Below are positions 1-8,973 of a stretch of 64,000 bases of DNA, piece after piece. The position numbers and the translations under genes were made by a program. Origin of the DNA: Butyrivibrio sp. CAG:318 (GTDB taxonomy: Bacteria > Bacillota > Clostridia > Lachnospirales > Lachnospiraceae); assembly GCA_000431815.1 (NCBI GenBank), contig FR889258.1, positions 3,206 to 67,205 on the forward strand. Reading direction: 5' to 3'. Positions within the stretch are counted from its first letter, which is position 1; every line of letters begins with the position of its first letter. The notes beneath the pieces were generated by a model that ran no database searches, was not told the DNA's origin, and was given only the letters and a program-made list of their open reading frames with translations.

Positions 1-550
1 GACGCATTGCCCGGTCACCGCTTCTGTCATACTTGTAAGAATACGGCTCTGCAAGGCTCTCATTGATGGCATCGGCAAGTGCGATAGCAGTTCCGCTCGG
101 TGCATCAAGTTTAAAATGATGATGTTTCTCAACTATCTCAATATCAAAACCTGCATCCGCAAGGAGCGGTGCAACTGATTTAAGGACTTTGAACAATGTG
201 TTTATTCCGAGTGACATATTGGCTGAACGGAGTATAGGAGTCACCTTGGAAACCTTGGAAACTCTCGCAATCTGCTCTTCACTCAGTCCGGTTGTGCAGA
301 GTACAAGCGGCATATGCGTGGTTTCACAATAATCAAGCAGACCGTCGATTGCTTTGGCTGAAGCAAAATCAATAATAACATCTGCTTTGACATTGCAGTC
401 ATTAAGATTGGAAAAAACCGGATATGAATTATGTCCGTCATCAAATACATCTATACCGGCAACAATTTCAATATTATCATCAGCAGCGGCAAGACCTGTT
501 ATTACCTGTCCCATTTTACCGTTGCATCCGTGCATTATAGCTCTGACCAT
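1..550 (-). CDS. dapB: 4-hydroxy-tetrahydrodipicolinate reductase, 3' end outside window
   Basis: DapB reduces the DapA product with NAD(P)H in the diaminopimelate/lysine pathway, in the cytosol. I translated about 183 residues from the ATG at 548-550. The N-terminus carries the dinucleotide loop (MHGCNGKMG), and near residue 150 is the family signature EKHHHFKLDAPSGTA with the catalytic His and Lys. The reading frame runs off the left edge, so the C-terminal dimerisation part is missing. The gene starts 19 bp after dapA and must share its riboswitch-controlled transcript. Identification is firm; the length is unknown. Confidence 0.95.
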   Translation of the reverse strand, partial: MVRAIMHGCNGKMGQVITGLAAADDNIEIVAGIDVFDDGHNSYPVFSNLNDCNVKADVIIDFASAKAIDGLLDYCETTHMPLVLCTTGLSEEQIARVSKVSKVTPILRSANMSLGINTLFKVLKSVAPLLADAGFDIEIVEKHHHFKLDAPSGTAIALADAINESLAEPYSYKYDRSGDRAMR

Positions 551-569
551 TTTCAACACCTCTGTAATC

Positions 570-1454
570 TTATAATATTCCGTAGTTCTTCATTGCATTC
601 TTAAGAGTCTCAAGATTCTTAGGCTCCATAGGTGAAAGAGGCATTCTTAACGGTCCTACTTCCATTCCCATAAGATTCATGGCGTGCTTAACCGGAATCG
701 GGTTAACCTCACAGAAAAGTGCCTTTATAAGCTCTATTGCCTCAAGCTGCTTGCGGCATGCACCCTTAACATCACCGGCAAGATAATCTGCAGCAATCTC
801 ATGTGCCTGTCTCGGAGCCACATTGGAAAGGACCGAAATCACGCCCTTGCCGCCAAGTGACATAATCGGAACGATCTGATCATCATTACCTGAATACAGG
901 TCAAGTCTGCCGTCCATTATGCTCATAAGCATTGCAACCTGTGAAAGATCTCCGGATGCTTCTTTGATACCGACTACATTGGAAGCTTCCTTACATATAG
1001 CCGCAACAGTCTCCGGCTTGATGTTACATCCGGTTCTGCTCGGAACATTATAAAGGATAATAGGAAGCTTTACTGAATCCGCAACAGCTTTAAAATGGCC
1101 TACAAGACCTGCCTGTGTTGCCTTATTGTAATACGGTGTAACACAAAGAAGTGCATCTGCTCCGGCATTCTGCGCTTCCTGTGAAAGCTCTATTGCAGAA
1201 CTTGTACAGTTGGAACCTGTTCCTGCAATTACCGGTATTCTGTGTTTAACCTGCTCTATACAGAACTTAATAACTTCTATATGCTCCTCTGTGGAGAGTG
1301 TCGCAGCTTCTCCTGTTGTGCCGCAGATAATAATACTATCCGTATGATTAGCTATCTGGTACTCTATTACCTCGGCAAGCTTATCATAATTAACACTTCC
1401 ATCTTCATGCATAGGTGTAATAAGTGCAACACCCGCTCCTGTAAATACTGACAT
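570..1454 (-). CDS. dapA: 4-hydroxy-tetrahydrodipicolinate synthase
   Basis: DapA condenses pyruvate with aspartate semialdehyde, the first committed step to diaminopimelate and lysine. The 294 residues are full length for the family. Visible are GTTGEAATLS (about 45-54), YNVPSRTG with the catalytic Tyr135 and substrate-binding Arg140, and GIKEASGDL with the Schiff-base Lys164. An AGGAGG ribosome site lies 5-6 bases before the ATG. The gene is first in a dapA-dapB operon and sits directly behind a lysine riboswitch and terminator, so it should be switched off when lysine is plentiful. Confidence 0.97.
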   Translation of the reverse strand: MSVFTGAGVALITPMHEDGSVNYDKLAEVIEYQIANHTDSIIICGTTGEAATLSTEEHIEVIKFCIEQVKHRIPVIAGTGSNCTSSAIELSQEAQNAGADALLCVTPYYNKATQAGLVGHFKAVADSVKLPIILYNVPSRTGCNIKPETVAAICKEASNVVGIKEASGDLSQVAMLMSIMDGRLDLYSGNDDQIVPIMSLGGKGVISVLSNVAPRQAHEIAADYLAGDVKGACRKQLEAIELIKALFCEVNPIPVKHAMNLMGMEVGPLRMPLSPMEPKNLETLKNAMKNYGIL

Positions 1455-1494
1455 AATTATCCTCCTGAAATATCATATACATTATGTATTTTAC

Positions 1495-1524
1495 GCAAAA
1501 ACAGAGCCAGCAGGACGCCGGCTC
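1495..1524 (-). terminator. Attenuator terminator of the dapA leader
   Basis: On the minus strand an 8-bp stem (GAGCCGGC pairing with GCTGGCTC, one G-U pair) with a 5-base loop is followed by TGTTTTTG. It lies between the lysine aptamer and the dapA ribosome site, the expected place for the expression platform of a transcription-terminating riboswitch. Confidence 0.85.
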
Positions 1525-1555
1525 ATAAAGTCATACTCTTATTAAAAAGATACTT

Positions 1556-1719
1556 TAGTAGCTCTCCATCCTGTGATGACAGTAATATGACTCTTCATCA
1601 TATTCCCAGCGGCCACAGCCTCAGGATCTGTGACGCTTCGGCACTGCTGCCTTTCATTCATGATCATCTATGCCTGACATATCACATAAATTACTAATAT
1701 ACAGTGCGACCTCTACTTA
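1556..1719 (-). promoter_or_regulatory. Lysine riboswitch (L-box) aptamer
   Basis: Read on the minus strand, the leader contains conserved L-box blocks in order: AGTAGAGGTCGC, TTAGTAA, GAAAGGCAGCAGTGCCGAAG, GCTGGG, ACTGTCATCACAGG and GGAGAGCTACT. The first AGTAG pairs with the last CTACT to close stem P1. These blocks match the lysine riboswitch family, and the downstream gene is dapA. Lysine binding should favour the terminator just downstream. Confidence 0.93.
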
Positions 1720-1745
1720 ATGTTTCTGTTCTTGTTATTACTGAC

Positions 1746-1774
1746 AGTTTAACATTCCTGACGATAATAGTCAA
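1746..1774 (-). promoter_or_regulatory. Promoter of the dapA-dapB riboswitch transcript
   Basis: Minus-strand TTGACT (1769-1774), a 17-bp spacer and TAAACT (1746-1751) preceded by TG one base away (extended -10). The predicted start is near 1739, about 20 bases before the aptamer begins. Confidence 0.7.
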
Positions 1775-1784
1775 TATGTTTTAT

Positions 1785-2414
1785 TCAATCGTCAATAAAT
1801 TCAATTTTGCTTACCGAAACCTCATAAGCAACTCTTTTTTCACTCTCCTCATCATTAATGCGCTTGGTATACTCACGGCTCTGGATACGTCCGTTTATCT
1901 GTATGTGTGCACCTACTTCGAAGCCCGCCGCAAAACGTGCGTTTCTCCCCCAGGCTATACATGGAATGTAATCTGATTTACCATATGGTCTGTTGACTGC
2001 AATAAGAATATCGGCAATCTCCCTTCCAAGCGGTGTCTTACGGTAAATCGGCGGCTTGCATATGTACCCGTCAAGAAAAATCTGGTTTGAACTCGTCTCC
2101 TCATCATAATCCTCAATAAACTGAAGCTCCCTGACAAAAATAGACAGCACGAGCCTGTTCTTGGTCTCTTCGTGTCTGTTGTAAGAACGGAACTGTCCCT
2201 GGGCCTCTATCATCGTGCCCCTTAAATCCACCGTTACATCAACCAGTCTCTCCGAAACCATAAGCGGAATCACATCCACACTGTTACTTAAGCGGTTTAC
2301 GGAAATATCGACGGTATAAAAACCTTCTCCGTATACCTCGTGGCTGAATTTAAATTCAGAAACCACCTCACCTATAATCGTAACTTTGTTGTTTTCAATA
2401 ACCTTATCAACCAT
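1785..2414 (-). CDS. SSB-like protein with two OB-fold halves
   Basis: The 209-residue protein has two successive beta-rich halves. The first (about 10-105) starts NKVTIIGEVVSEF, and the second (about 112-205) contains FLDGYICKPPIYRKTP, IADILIAVNRPYGKSDYIPC and GAHIQINGRIQSREY, the pattern of a single-stranded DNA-binding OB fold. Standard SSB has one such domain plus an acidic C-terminal tail; this protein has two and ends IEFIDD. I infer ssDNA binding in replication or repair but cannot name the gene. It stands alone and ends just before the dapA promoter. Confidence 0.7.
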   Translation of the reverse strand: MVDKVIENNKVTIIGEVVSEFKFSHEVYGEGFYTVDISVNRLSNSVDVIPLMVSERLVDVTVDLRGTMIEAQGQFRSYNRHEETKNRLVLSIFVRELQFIEDYDEETSSNQIFLDGYICKPPIYRKTPLGREIADILIAVNRPYGKSDYIPCIAWGRNARFAAGFEVGAHIQINGRIQSREYTKRINDEESEKRVAYEVSVSKIEFIDD

Positions 2415-2527
2415 TCTTCTGTTTCTCCCTTCTGTTTATTCCGCGGCATTTTATATGCCTGCGTTCGTTGCTTGATAACTTTATCAATATATAATATGCG
2501 CCATATTTCGATTTTAGCACAAAAATA

Positions 2528-2555
2528 TTGTAAAATCAAAAATTTGTGATAAAAT
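2528..2555 (+). promoter_or_regulatory. Promoter of typA
   Basis: TTGTAA (2528-2533), 16-bp spacer and TAAAAT (2550-2555) with an upstream TG (extended -10). The predicted start near 2562 lies after the first in-frame ATG at 2559, which supports translation starting at 2598. Confidence 0.6.
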
Positions 2556-2597
2556 ATTATGGTTGCATATGTGTATTTATATTATCGGAGGTTTTAT

Positions 2598-4427
2598 ATG
2601 ATTACTAAACGTGAAGATGTGAGAAATATTGCTATTATTGCACATGTTGATCACGGTAAAACGACACTCGTAGATGAATTGCTGAAACAAAGCGGTACTT
2701 TCAGAGAGAACCAGGAAGTTGCCGAGCGTGTCATGGACTCAAATGATATTGAGCGTGAACGAGGCATCACCATTCTTTCAAAGAACACTGCCGTTCATTA
2801 TAAAAATACCAAAATAAATATTATCGACACACCGGGCCATGCTGATTTTGGCGGAGAGGTTGAGCGTGTACTCAAGATGGTCAACGGCGTTATCCTCGTG
2901 GTAGATGCTTACGAAGGTGTTATGCCGCAGACCAAGTTCGTTCTCCAGAAAGCTCTCGACTTAGACCTTGACCTTATTGTATGTGTGAACAAAATAGACC
3001 GTCCTGAGGCAAGACCGGATGAAGTTGTGGATGAAATTCTTGAGCTTTTACTGGAACTTGATGCCAACGACAAGCAGCTTGACTGCCCGTTTATATTTGC
3101 TTCTGCAAGAGGCGGATATGCCAAATATAAAATAGAAGATGAATCGGATAACATGGTTCCTCTTTTTGAAACTATAATAAAAAATATCCCGGCTCCGGAA
3201 GGAGACCCAGAGGCACCTCTGCAGGTTCTTATCAGCACAATCGATTACAATGATTATGTTGGCCGTATCGGTGTCGGCAAGGTTGACAACGGTATTATCA
3301 AGGTCAACCAGGAAGTTATGATTGTTAACCACCATGACCCTGACAAACACCAGCGTGTCAAAGTAACCAAATTATATGAGTTTGACGGCCTTAACAAGGT
3401 GGAAGTAAACGAAGCGACAATAGGTTCGATAGTTGCGATTTCCGGTATTACGGATATTAAGATCGGTGATACAATCTGTTCCGTTGATAACCCACAGGCA
3501 ATTCCTTTCCAGAAGATCTCCGAGCCGACTATTACCATGAATTTTATGGTAAATGACTCTCCTCTTGCCGGTCAGGAAGGTAAATTCGTAACATCAAGAC
3601 ATCTCCGTGACAGACTTATGCGTGAACTTAATACAGATGTCAGTCTTCGTGTAGAAGAGACAGACGATATGGACAGTTTCAAAGTATCCGGACGTGGTGA
3701 GCTTCACCTTTCGGTACTTATCGAAAATATGCGCCGTGAAGGATATGAATTCGCTGTCAGCAAAGCCGAGGTTATTTATAAGACGGATGAGCGCGGCAAG
3801 AAGCTTGAGCCTATGGAAGTTGCTTACATCGATGTTCCTGATGACTGCTCCGGTACGGTAATCCAGAAGCTCAGCATGCGTAAGGGTGAGCTTAACGGCA
3901 TGGCACCTCTTAACGGCGGAACCACCCGTCTTGAGTTCTCAATTCCTTCAAGAGGACTTATCGGATATACCAATGAATTTCTTACCGATACCAAGGGCAG
4001 CGGTGTAATAAATACCATTTTTGACGGATACGGACCATATAAGGGAGATATCCAGTATCGTAAGCAGGGTTCACTTATCGCATTTGAGAACGGCGAGGCC
4101 ATAACCTACGGTCTGTTCAATGCCCAGGAGCGTGGTACACTTTTTATCGGACCGGGTGCCAAGGTTTATGCCGGCATGATTGTCGGACAGACAGGACGTT
4201 CCGAGGACATTGAGGTAAACGTATGCAAGACCAAGCATCTTACCAACACACGTTCTTCAAGTGCCGATGACGCACTCAGACTTGTACCGCCTAAAATAAT
4301 GAGTCTTGAGCAGTCACTTGAATTTATCGATTCGGATGAACTTCTTGAAGTTACACCTAAGAATTTAAGAATCCGTAAGAAAATTCTCGATTCGACAGCC
4401 CGTTACAGAGCTAAGAAAAACGGTTAG
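2598..4427 (+). CDS. typA: Ribosome-associated translational GTPase TypA/BipA
   Basis: TypA/BipA is an EF-G-like GTPase that binds 70S ribosomes and aids ribosome assembly and stress adaptation. The G motifs are intact: AHVDHGKTT (about 15-23), RGITIL, DTPGHADFGGEV and NKIDRPEARP, followed by domains II, III and V and the BipA-specific C-terminal part. I start at 2598 because GGAGG (2587-2591) lies 6 bases upstream; the open frame extends 13 codons further to 2559 but without a ribosome site and probably outside the transcript. Length 609 residues is normal. It is the only intact gene on the plus strand in the first 62 kb. Confidence 0.96.
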   Translation: MITKREDVRNIAIIAHVDHGKTTLVDELLKQSGTFRENQEVAERVMDSNDIERERGITILSKNTAVHYKNTKINIIDTPGHADFGGEVERVLKMVNGVILVVDAYEGVMPQTKFVLQKALDLDLDLIVCVNKIDRPEARPDEVVDEILELLLELDANDKQLDCPFIFASARGGYAKYKIEDESDNMVPLFETIIKNIPAPEGDPEAPLQVLISTIDYNDYVGRIGVGKVDNGIIKVNQEVMIVNHHDPDKHQRVKVTKLYEFDGLNKVEVNEATIGSIVAISGITDIKIGDTICSVDNPQAIPFQKISEPTITMNFMVNDSPLAGQEGKFVTSRHLRDRLMRELNTDVSLRVEETDDMDSFKVSGRGELHLSVLIENMRREGYEFAVSKAEVIYKTDERGKKLEPMEVAYIDVPDDCSGTVIQKLSMRKGELNGMAPLNGGTTRLEFSIPSRGLIGYTNEFLTDTKGSGVINTIFDGYGPYKGDIQYRKQGSLIAFENGEAITYGLFNAQERGTLFIGPGAKVYAGMIVGQTGRSEDIEVNVCKTKHLTNTRSSSADDALRLVPPKIMSLEQSLEFIDSDELLEVTPKNLRIRKKILDSTARYRAKKNG

Positions 4428-4440
4428 TAGAAAATATAAC

Positions 4441-4521
4441 AAAGCAGCTATGAATATACCGACCCCAAAAAGTTAGACCAAAAATCTAACTTTTTGGGGT
4501 CACCTCATTCATAGCTGCTTT
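4441..4521. terminator. Nested terminator after typA
   Basis: A perfect 15-bp outer inverted repeat (AAAGCAGCTATGAAT at 4441-4455, complement at 4507-4521) is followed by TTATT on the plus strand and an A/T-rich tail on the other, so it can stop both typA and the opposing gene. A second 17-bp hairpin (4461-4501) sits inside its loop. Confidence 0.8.
4461..4501. mobile_element. Palindromic 41-bp insertion resembling joined IS3-type ends
   Basis: GACCCCAAAAAGTTAGA (4461-4477) and its exact complement (4485-4501) are separated by 7 bases. They sit in the loop of the outer terminator and are flanked by ACC at 4458-4460 and ACC at 4502-4504, like a 3-bp target duplication. From memory the arm resembles terminal repeats of some IS3-family elements; no transposase is present. 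Confidence 0.45.
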
Positions 4522-4529
4522 TATTAAGC

Positions 4530-5525
4530 TTAGAAATTAAGATCAATTTCAATTCCTTTAAGGTCATCATTAACAAGATTATTGTCTTTGAGAATCTTAT
4601 TAATCTGTTTCTGCGCTTCTTCAACGTGATCCACGCTCTTTTTCTTTATGTTGCTCTCTAACTCGATGCTGTCAGCCTTACCGACTCCGTCAAGAACTTC
4701 TTCCTGTGAATCCTTTGCTTCACTTATGGCCTCGGCCTGTTGTTCGGCCTCTTCCTTACGTTCCTTTGCTTTATCAACAAGCTCCTGCTGCTCTTCTTCC
4801 TTCTGTTTAGCCTCTTCTGCCTTCTTCTGCTCCTCTTCGAGCTTGTCATCAACATGCTCTTTGCTTTCTTCGACAAGCATACCGATGATATCTTTGCCCG
4901 CGGCATCCATTATGTCTTCGGCAGCAGCAGATGCCTTTATCATGTCCTGTGATTTAAGCCGTTCTATTTCGGAATCCGTAATAGCCATTGTATCACCTAC
5001 GAAACTGTTTTCCTTTTCTTCAATAACGCCCGATATCTCACAGGCCGTCGAATTAAGCTTAAGGACTTCCTTCTGGTAATCGGTCAGCGGTATATTCTGA
5101 AGCTCACGCAGCCGTTCTATTTCCTCTTTGGAAAATGAATCATCCGACACACCCGCTCTGTTGTTCTGATATTTTTCAAGAAGCTCAAGGTCTTTTTGTT
5201 CCTGGGAATCCTGGTCTATACCGTACTTCTCTCTGACAGCCTCTTTCTCCTTGGATATATAATCGAGTCTTCCCGATAATTCACTTACATCCTCAAGGTT
5301 TCGGTTTATGTGCTCCCTGAGCTCTCCGATTCCGTTCATAGACTCTTTGTCCTTGGTCCACGCATCACTTATGAGCTTCATTGCCTGCGCTCCGGCAGAC
5401 TTGCGTTTGGCGGCAATTTTCATATCGGTTTCCGATATTTTCCTTGCATTGCCGACCGCGTACGAATTGGTCTGCTCCTGAGGGAACTCCGTAACGCTCC
5501 GGTTTACATTTATGGATATTGACAT
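4530..5525 (-). CDS. Coiled-coil protein of unknown function
   Basis: I do not recognise this 331-residue protein. It has no signal peptide or membrane segment. Residues 1-60 are mixed, 60-130 are helical, and roughly 215-275 form a very long charged coiled coil rich in Glu, Lys and Gln (KKAEEAKQKEEEQQELVDKA). It follows the gene at 5539-6255 after 13 bp, with GGAG before the ATG, and both proteins share the style of a short Ser/Asn/Val N-terminus and a Glu/Lys coil, so they form an operon and may act together. Plus-strand open frames here are by-products of the repetitive codons. Confidence 0.75.
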   Translation of the reverse strand: MSISINVNRSVTEFPQEQTNSYAVGNARKISETDMKIAAKRKSAGAQAMKLISDAWTKDKESMNGIGELREHINRNLEDVSELSGRLDYISKEKEAVREKYGIDQDSQEQKDLELLEKYQNNRAGVSDDSFSKEEIERLRELQNIPLTDYQKEVLKLNSTACEISGVIEEKENSFVGDTMAITDSEIERLKSQDMIKASAAAEDIMDAAGKDIIGMLVEESKEHVDDKLEEEQKKAEEAKQKEEEQQELVDKAKERKEEAEQQAEAISEAKDSQEEVLDGVGKADSIELESNIKKKSVDHVEEAQKQINKILKDNNLVNDDLKGIEIDLNF

Positions 5526-5538
5526 ATCTATCTCCGTC

Positions 5539-6255
5539 CTATACTGAATAATCGAATTTCTGGCCTACTTTTTTCTCGGCTTCGGTCTGCACGTTATCGC
5601 TCATGCAGAGCTGGCTCTGGTCTTTTATCTTCTGCAGCAGCTCCTCCAACGATGATGCAGTTATGGTAATCGTTTCCGTGTCGTCCGATTTCTCTAACCG
5701 CTCTTTTTCAGCTTTCTTGGCTTCTTTGCGTGCCTCGGCTTTTTTCTCGGCCTTTTTCTCCTGTGCCTTCTTCTCTATGCGTTCTTTCTGTGCAGCTGTC
5801 GATTTCTCCAGTACAGCAAAATATGTAGCCGTTCCGTTATCATTGACCTGCATTCCGTAAGTCTTTACGGACATTCCGGCTGATGCTATACTGTTACCCA
5901 TCTGCGACATCTGTCCCGATGCATTGGCAATCAGGCTCTCATACTTCTTGCGGTAACTCTCATCTTCAGCCATACGCTCAATCTTGTCCTCATCGATAAG
6001 TACGACCATTCTTCCGGCCTGCGCATAACTGCCTGCCTGTGCTTTTGCCTGTTCCTTCATGTCCTCACTTACCAGTATGAAATCCATGTTACTGAACCTG
6101 GATTTAAGTGAATCATAGTACTTGGCTGCCTTATCGCTCAGCTTTACGTCTCCGATAGTGCGTCCGCTTACTTTCTTACCGGAATCCGTTTTCTTCGTAT
6201 CGGCAGTGTTCTGGTATGCCGACACATTCTCTGCAACGTTTGATATATTGCTCAT
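5539..6255 (-). CDS. DUF6033-like protein of unknown function
   Basis: The 238-residue protein has a globular N-terminal half (DAAKYYDSL-like helix, then FSNMDFILVSEDMKEQA near residue 55) and a C-terminal Glu/Lys/Ala coiled coil (about 150-200). The central stretch reminds me of the DUF6033 family found in Lachnospiraceae, a recollection I could not check. AAGGAGG lies 7 bases before the ATG. The 5' leader has a small GGCGAA/TTCGCC hairpin. No function is assigned; the location is probably cytoplasmic. Confidence 0.7.
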   Translation of the reverse strand: MSNISNVAENVSAYQNTADTKKTDSGKKVSGRTIGDVKLSDKAAKYYDSLKSRFSNMDFILVSEDMKEQAKAQAGSYAQAGRMVVLIDEDKIERMAEDESYRKKYESLIANASGQMSQMGNSIASAGMSVKTYGMQVNDNGTATYFAVLEKSTAAQKERIEKKAQEKKAEKKAEARKEAKKAEKERLEKSDDTETITITASSLEELLQKIKDQSQLCMSDNVQTEAEKKVGQKFDYSV

Positions 6256-6351
6256 AATAATTCCTCCTTGAAATTCATGGCGAAGTCCGTTTCGCCTGAT
6301 ATATAGTATATCGGACGATACCAGGTCATATATTAGTTATTTTACACAAAG

Positions 6352-6376
6352 AACCGGCATCATTAAGACGCCGGTT
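6352..6376 (-). terminator. Hairpin downstream of the ABC permease
   Basis: AACCGGC (6352-6358) and GCCGGTT (6370-6376) form a 7-bp stem. On the minus strand it is followed by CTTTGTG, a weak U-tract, about 45 bp past the permease stop. Confidence 0.5.
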
Positions 6377-6420
6377 TCCTTTGTTGATAAGTGCGATGAT
6401 CATCCTCATTTTTTACAAAA

Positions 6421-8973
6421 TTATAAATTTTCGTTCCTCAGTGTTTCTACAGGATTATCATTTCGGATTTTACCCATCGAATAAATCATTGTGGCAAAAA
6501 CAACCAGAAATACACTTCCTACCGCTATGATAACGCTTTTCCACGGTATCAATACTCCGATATTCATTCCGAAGCCTATTGAACGTGCCATCATCAGGTT
6601 TATTGCAAACGATACCGGAAGCCCCAGCGCCACGCCTTTAATACCGTAGAGAATGCACTCGTAATCCATCATGCGGTAAAAACCTTTTTTCGTCATACCG
6701 ACTGATTTCAGCATTGCAAACTCGCGTCTTCTCAGCATCACGTTTGTCGATATCGTATTAAACACATTGGCAAGTGCTATAAGTGATATCAACACGATAA
6801 ATCCCATTGAAAAAACTTTAATGACAATTGTCATAGCCTTTGTTACTGCCACCGACTCAGCATAATCATATGCCCTGTAGCTTGAAAGTCCCTGTGCATC
6901 GAGCAGGTCGCACATTTTATCATATGAAGCCTTATGGTTATCAGATTTAATATAATAGTTTAACTGCTGCATCTCATCGGGAATCACCTTATCCCGCACG
7001 CTGAAAGGATACATCACGATAGGATATGGTATACCGTCCGTAGCTATCCCCATAGGGGTCTCATCGGCCGATGTTCCTATGTTCAAGGTTACGGTATTCA
7101 GCCCGTTACCGGCTTTAAGGTTTAATTTGTCCGTATTGAACAGTTCAAGCCTGTAATATTTTTTGGAATATATCGTGATGTCATTGTACATGACACCAAC
7201 CGGATCATCCGTATTCATATATATGTTTTCATCCAGGTTCATCTGTTTAAGGTAGTTTCTGTAATCCGAATCCTTGACAAAGCGTATCCCGACATTCCAT
7301 CTTGTAACATTGCCGTCCATAATATCAAGCACCTTCTGTGATATCAGTGATTCGTCCACATCAAACATATAATCGTTCACATTATATATATATGTTACAT
7401 CCGTCACATCCTGCACGTTCTCAAGCATCTTTTCAATACTGTCTTTGTCATTGCCATCCTTATTAAGAGTGTCCTGCGTGACATAGTATGATATATCATA
7501 GTTATTTGTTGCGCTCGTCACATCGATGCCCTTCATAAGATAATTGCAGAATCCTGATGCCGATATAAAAAGGACTATGCTCATAAAAAGAGAAAGAACG
7601 GTTGCCCTGTATTTTCTGCGGTTTCTTTTGAAATTCTTGGATGCAAGCATACCTTCAAAACCGAATAATTTATATGTGAGCTTTGATGTTTTTATCTTAT
7701 TTTTTCTGATGCTGACATCGCCGGTCTGTCTTATCGCCTCAATCGCAGGCTTGCGTGCCGCCCTTGCAGCCGGTATGTTAGCAGATATCATAACCGTCAC
7801 AAAACATATGACTGCCGCTGCAACAAGTGCCTGCCATGTAATGTGAAGTCCGAATACAACATCAACCTTATTTACAACCATCATTCCGAAGAATTTCCCG
7901 GTAAACTTAAATGTTATGAACATACCGAGTATTCCGGCTCCGATTCCCACGGGAATACCGATGATGCCAAGAAGCATTCCCTCGTATATTACGCTGTGGC
8001 GCATCTGTCTTTTGGTTGCTCCGACCGATTTAAGGATTCCAAACTGTCTGGTCCTTTCACTTACCGATATCGAAAATGCATTATATATAAGCGATACCGA
8101 CCCGAACATTATAAGCAGCATAAGAATGCCTGCAAAAGAATACAACACTTTGTTAAATACTATATTTGATGATACTCCGGAAAATCTTAAATAATCCGAA
8201 TTATATTCCGTGCTTTCTCCGTCCGGATTCAGTCTTTGTGCAACTGTATATATTTTTCCCGCTTTTTTCGTCTTATAAAAGACATCATAAACGGCAGTAT
8301 CGCTGCCGTCACCAACAGTGAGAGCAGTGTAACCGGGAGCGGAGTACGGCTCGAATGACGGTCTTTCATAGAATCCGACGATTGTATATTCTCTTGTCCA
8401 GGTATTAATAAGCTTCTCTTCATTATCTTTCACATCTCCTTCTTCAGTTGCATGATAGCCGTCCCTCTGTGATAAAATCTTTCCATCGTAACTTCTCTGT
8501 CCTGCGTCAAAAGTGATTTTATCTCCTTTGTTGTAATCTTTGACTCCTCCGTTGGTGATAAGATGCTTCGGAAGGATAATCTCATCTGAATTCTGCGGCA
8601 TTCTTCCTTCTATCAGATTAACCGCCACGATATCGGTAAAATTACCGCTCATTCCGCCTATATACAGATACGGCTTGTATTCATTGCTGCTTCCAATAAC
8701 AGCATAACCCATGTCCTCAAGATATGCCGTTGCGCTTACGTCCTCATCGGAACGGATTTCTTTGTACTTATCACTATCGGCCGTCATGTATCTGGCATAC
8801 CATGACCCGTCCGTCTGTTCGCAGCATTTCTTCATATATTCCTGTATACTTGTGATACTCGTCGTCACAGCCGTGAACATTGCTGCCGAAAGCACAATTC
8901 CTATAATCGTCACAAATGTTCTCATACGGTTGCGACCGAGTGCCTTTCGCGTGACTTTATTAAGAATGTTCAT
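6421..8973 (-). CDS. ABC transporter permease with two FtsX domains
   Basis: The 850 residues show a repeated layout: one membrane helix (about 16-37), a long extracellular domain (40-270), three helices with the FtsX motif (about 280-410, ERTRQFGILKSVGATKRQM), then a second helix (about 455-475), a second extracellular domain, and a final three-helix FtsX block (about 715-845, RRREFAMLKSVGMTKKGF). This is the mechanotransmission type of ABC exporter (MacB/LolCE-like), not the ten-helix BceB type. The start overlaps the ATPase stop by 4 bp (ATGA), so the two are coupled. The substrate is unknown; lipoprotein, peptide or envelope signalling roles fit the neighbouring amidases and two-component system. 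Confidence 0.88.
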   Translation of the reverse strand: MNILNKVTRKALGRNRMRTFVTIIGIVLSAAMFTAVTTSITSIQEYMKKCCEQTDGSWYARYMTADSDKYKEIRSDEDVSATAYLEDMGYAVIGSSNEYKPYLYIGGMSGNFTDIVAVNLIEGRMPQNSDEIILPKHLITNGGVKDYNKGDKITFDAGQRSYDGKILSQRDGYHATEEGDVKDNEEKLINTWTREYTIVGFYERPSFEPYSAPGYTALTVGDGSDTAVYDVFYKTKKAGKIYTVAQRLNPDGESTEYNSDYLRFSGVSSNIVFNKVLYSFAGILMLLIMFGSVSLIYNAFSISVSERTRQFGILKSVGATKRQMRHSVIYEGMLLGIIGIPVGIGAGILGMFITFKFTGKFFGMMVVNKVDVVFGLHITWQALVAAAVICFVTVMISANIPAARAARKPAIEAIRQTGDVSIRKNKIKTSKLTYKLFGFEGMLASKNFKRNRRKYRATVLSLFMSIVLFISASGFCNYLMKGIDVTSATNNYDISYYVTQDTLNKDGNDKDSIEKMLENVQDVTDVTYIYNVNDYMFDVDESLISQKVLDIMDGNVTRWNVGIRFVKDSDYRNYLKQMNLDENIYMNTDDPVGVMYNDITIYSKKYYRLELFNTDKLNLKAGNGLNTVTLNIGTSADETPMGIATDGIPYPIVMYPFSVRDKVIPDEMQQLNYYIKSDNHKASYDKMCDLLDAQGLSSYRAYDYAESVAVTKAMTIVIKVFSMGFIVLISLIALANVFNTISTNVMLRRREFAMLKSVGMTKKGFYRMMDYECILYGIKGVALGLPVSFAINLMMARSIGFGMNIGVLIPWKSVIIAVGSVFLVVFATMIYSMGKIRNDNPVETLRNENL

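Noticed and set aside
1704..1976. Plus-strand open frame of 90 codons
   Set aside because: It is antisense to the SSB-like gene and the riboswitch promoter and has no ribosome site.
4648..5079. Long Ser/Cys-rich plus-strand frame
   Set aside because: It mirrors the Glu/Lys/Gln codons of the coiled-coil gene on the other strand; composition is that of an artefact.
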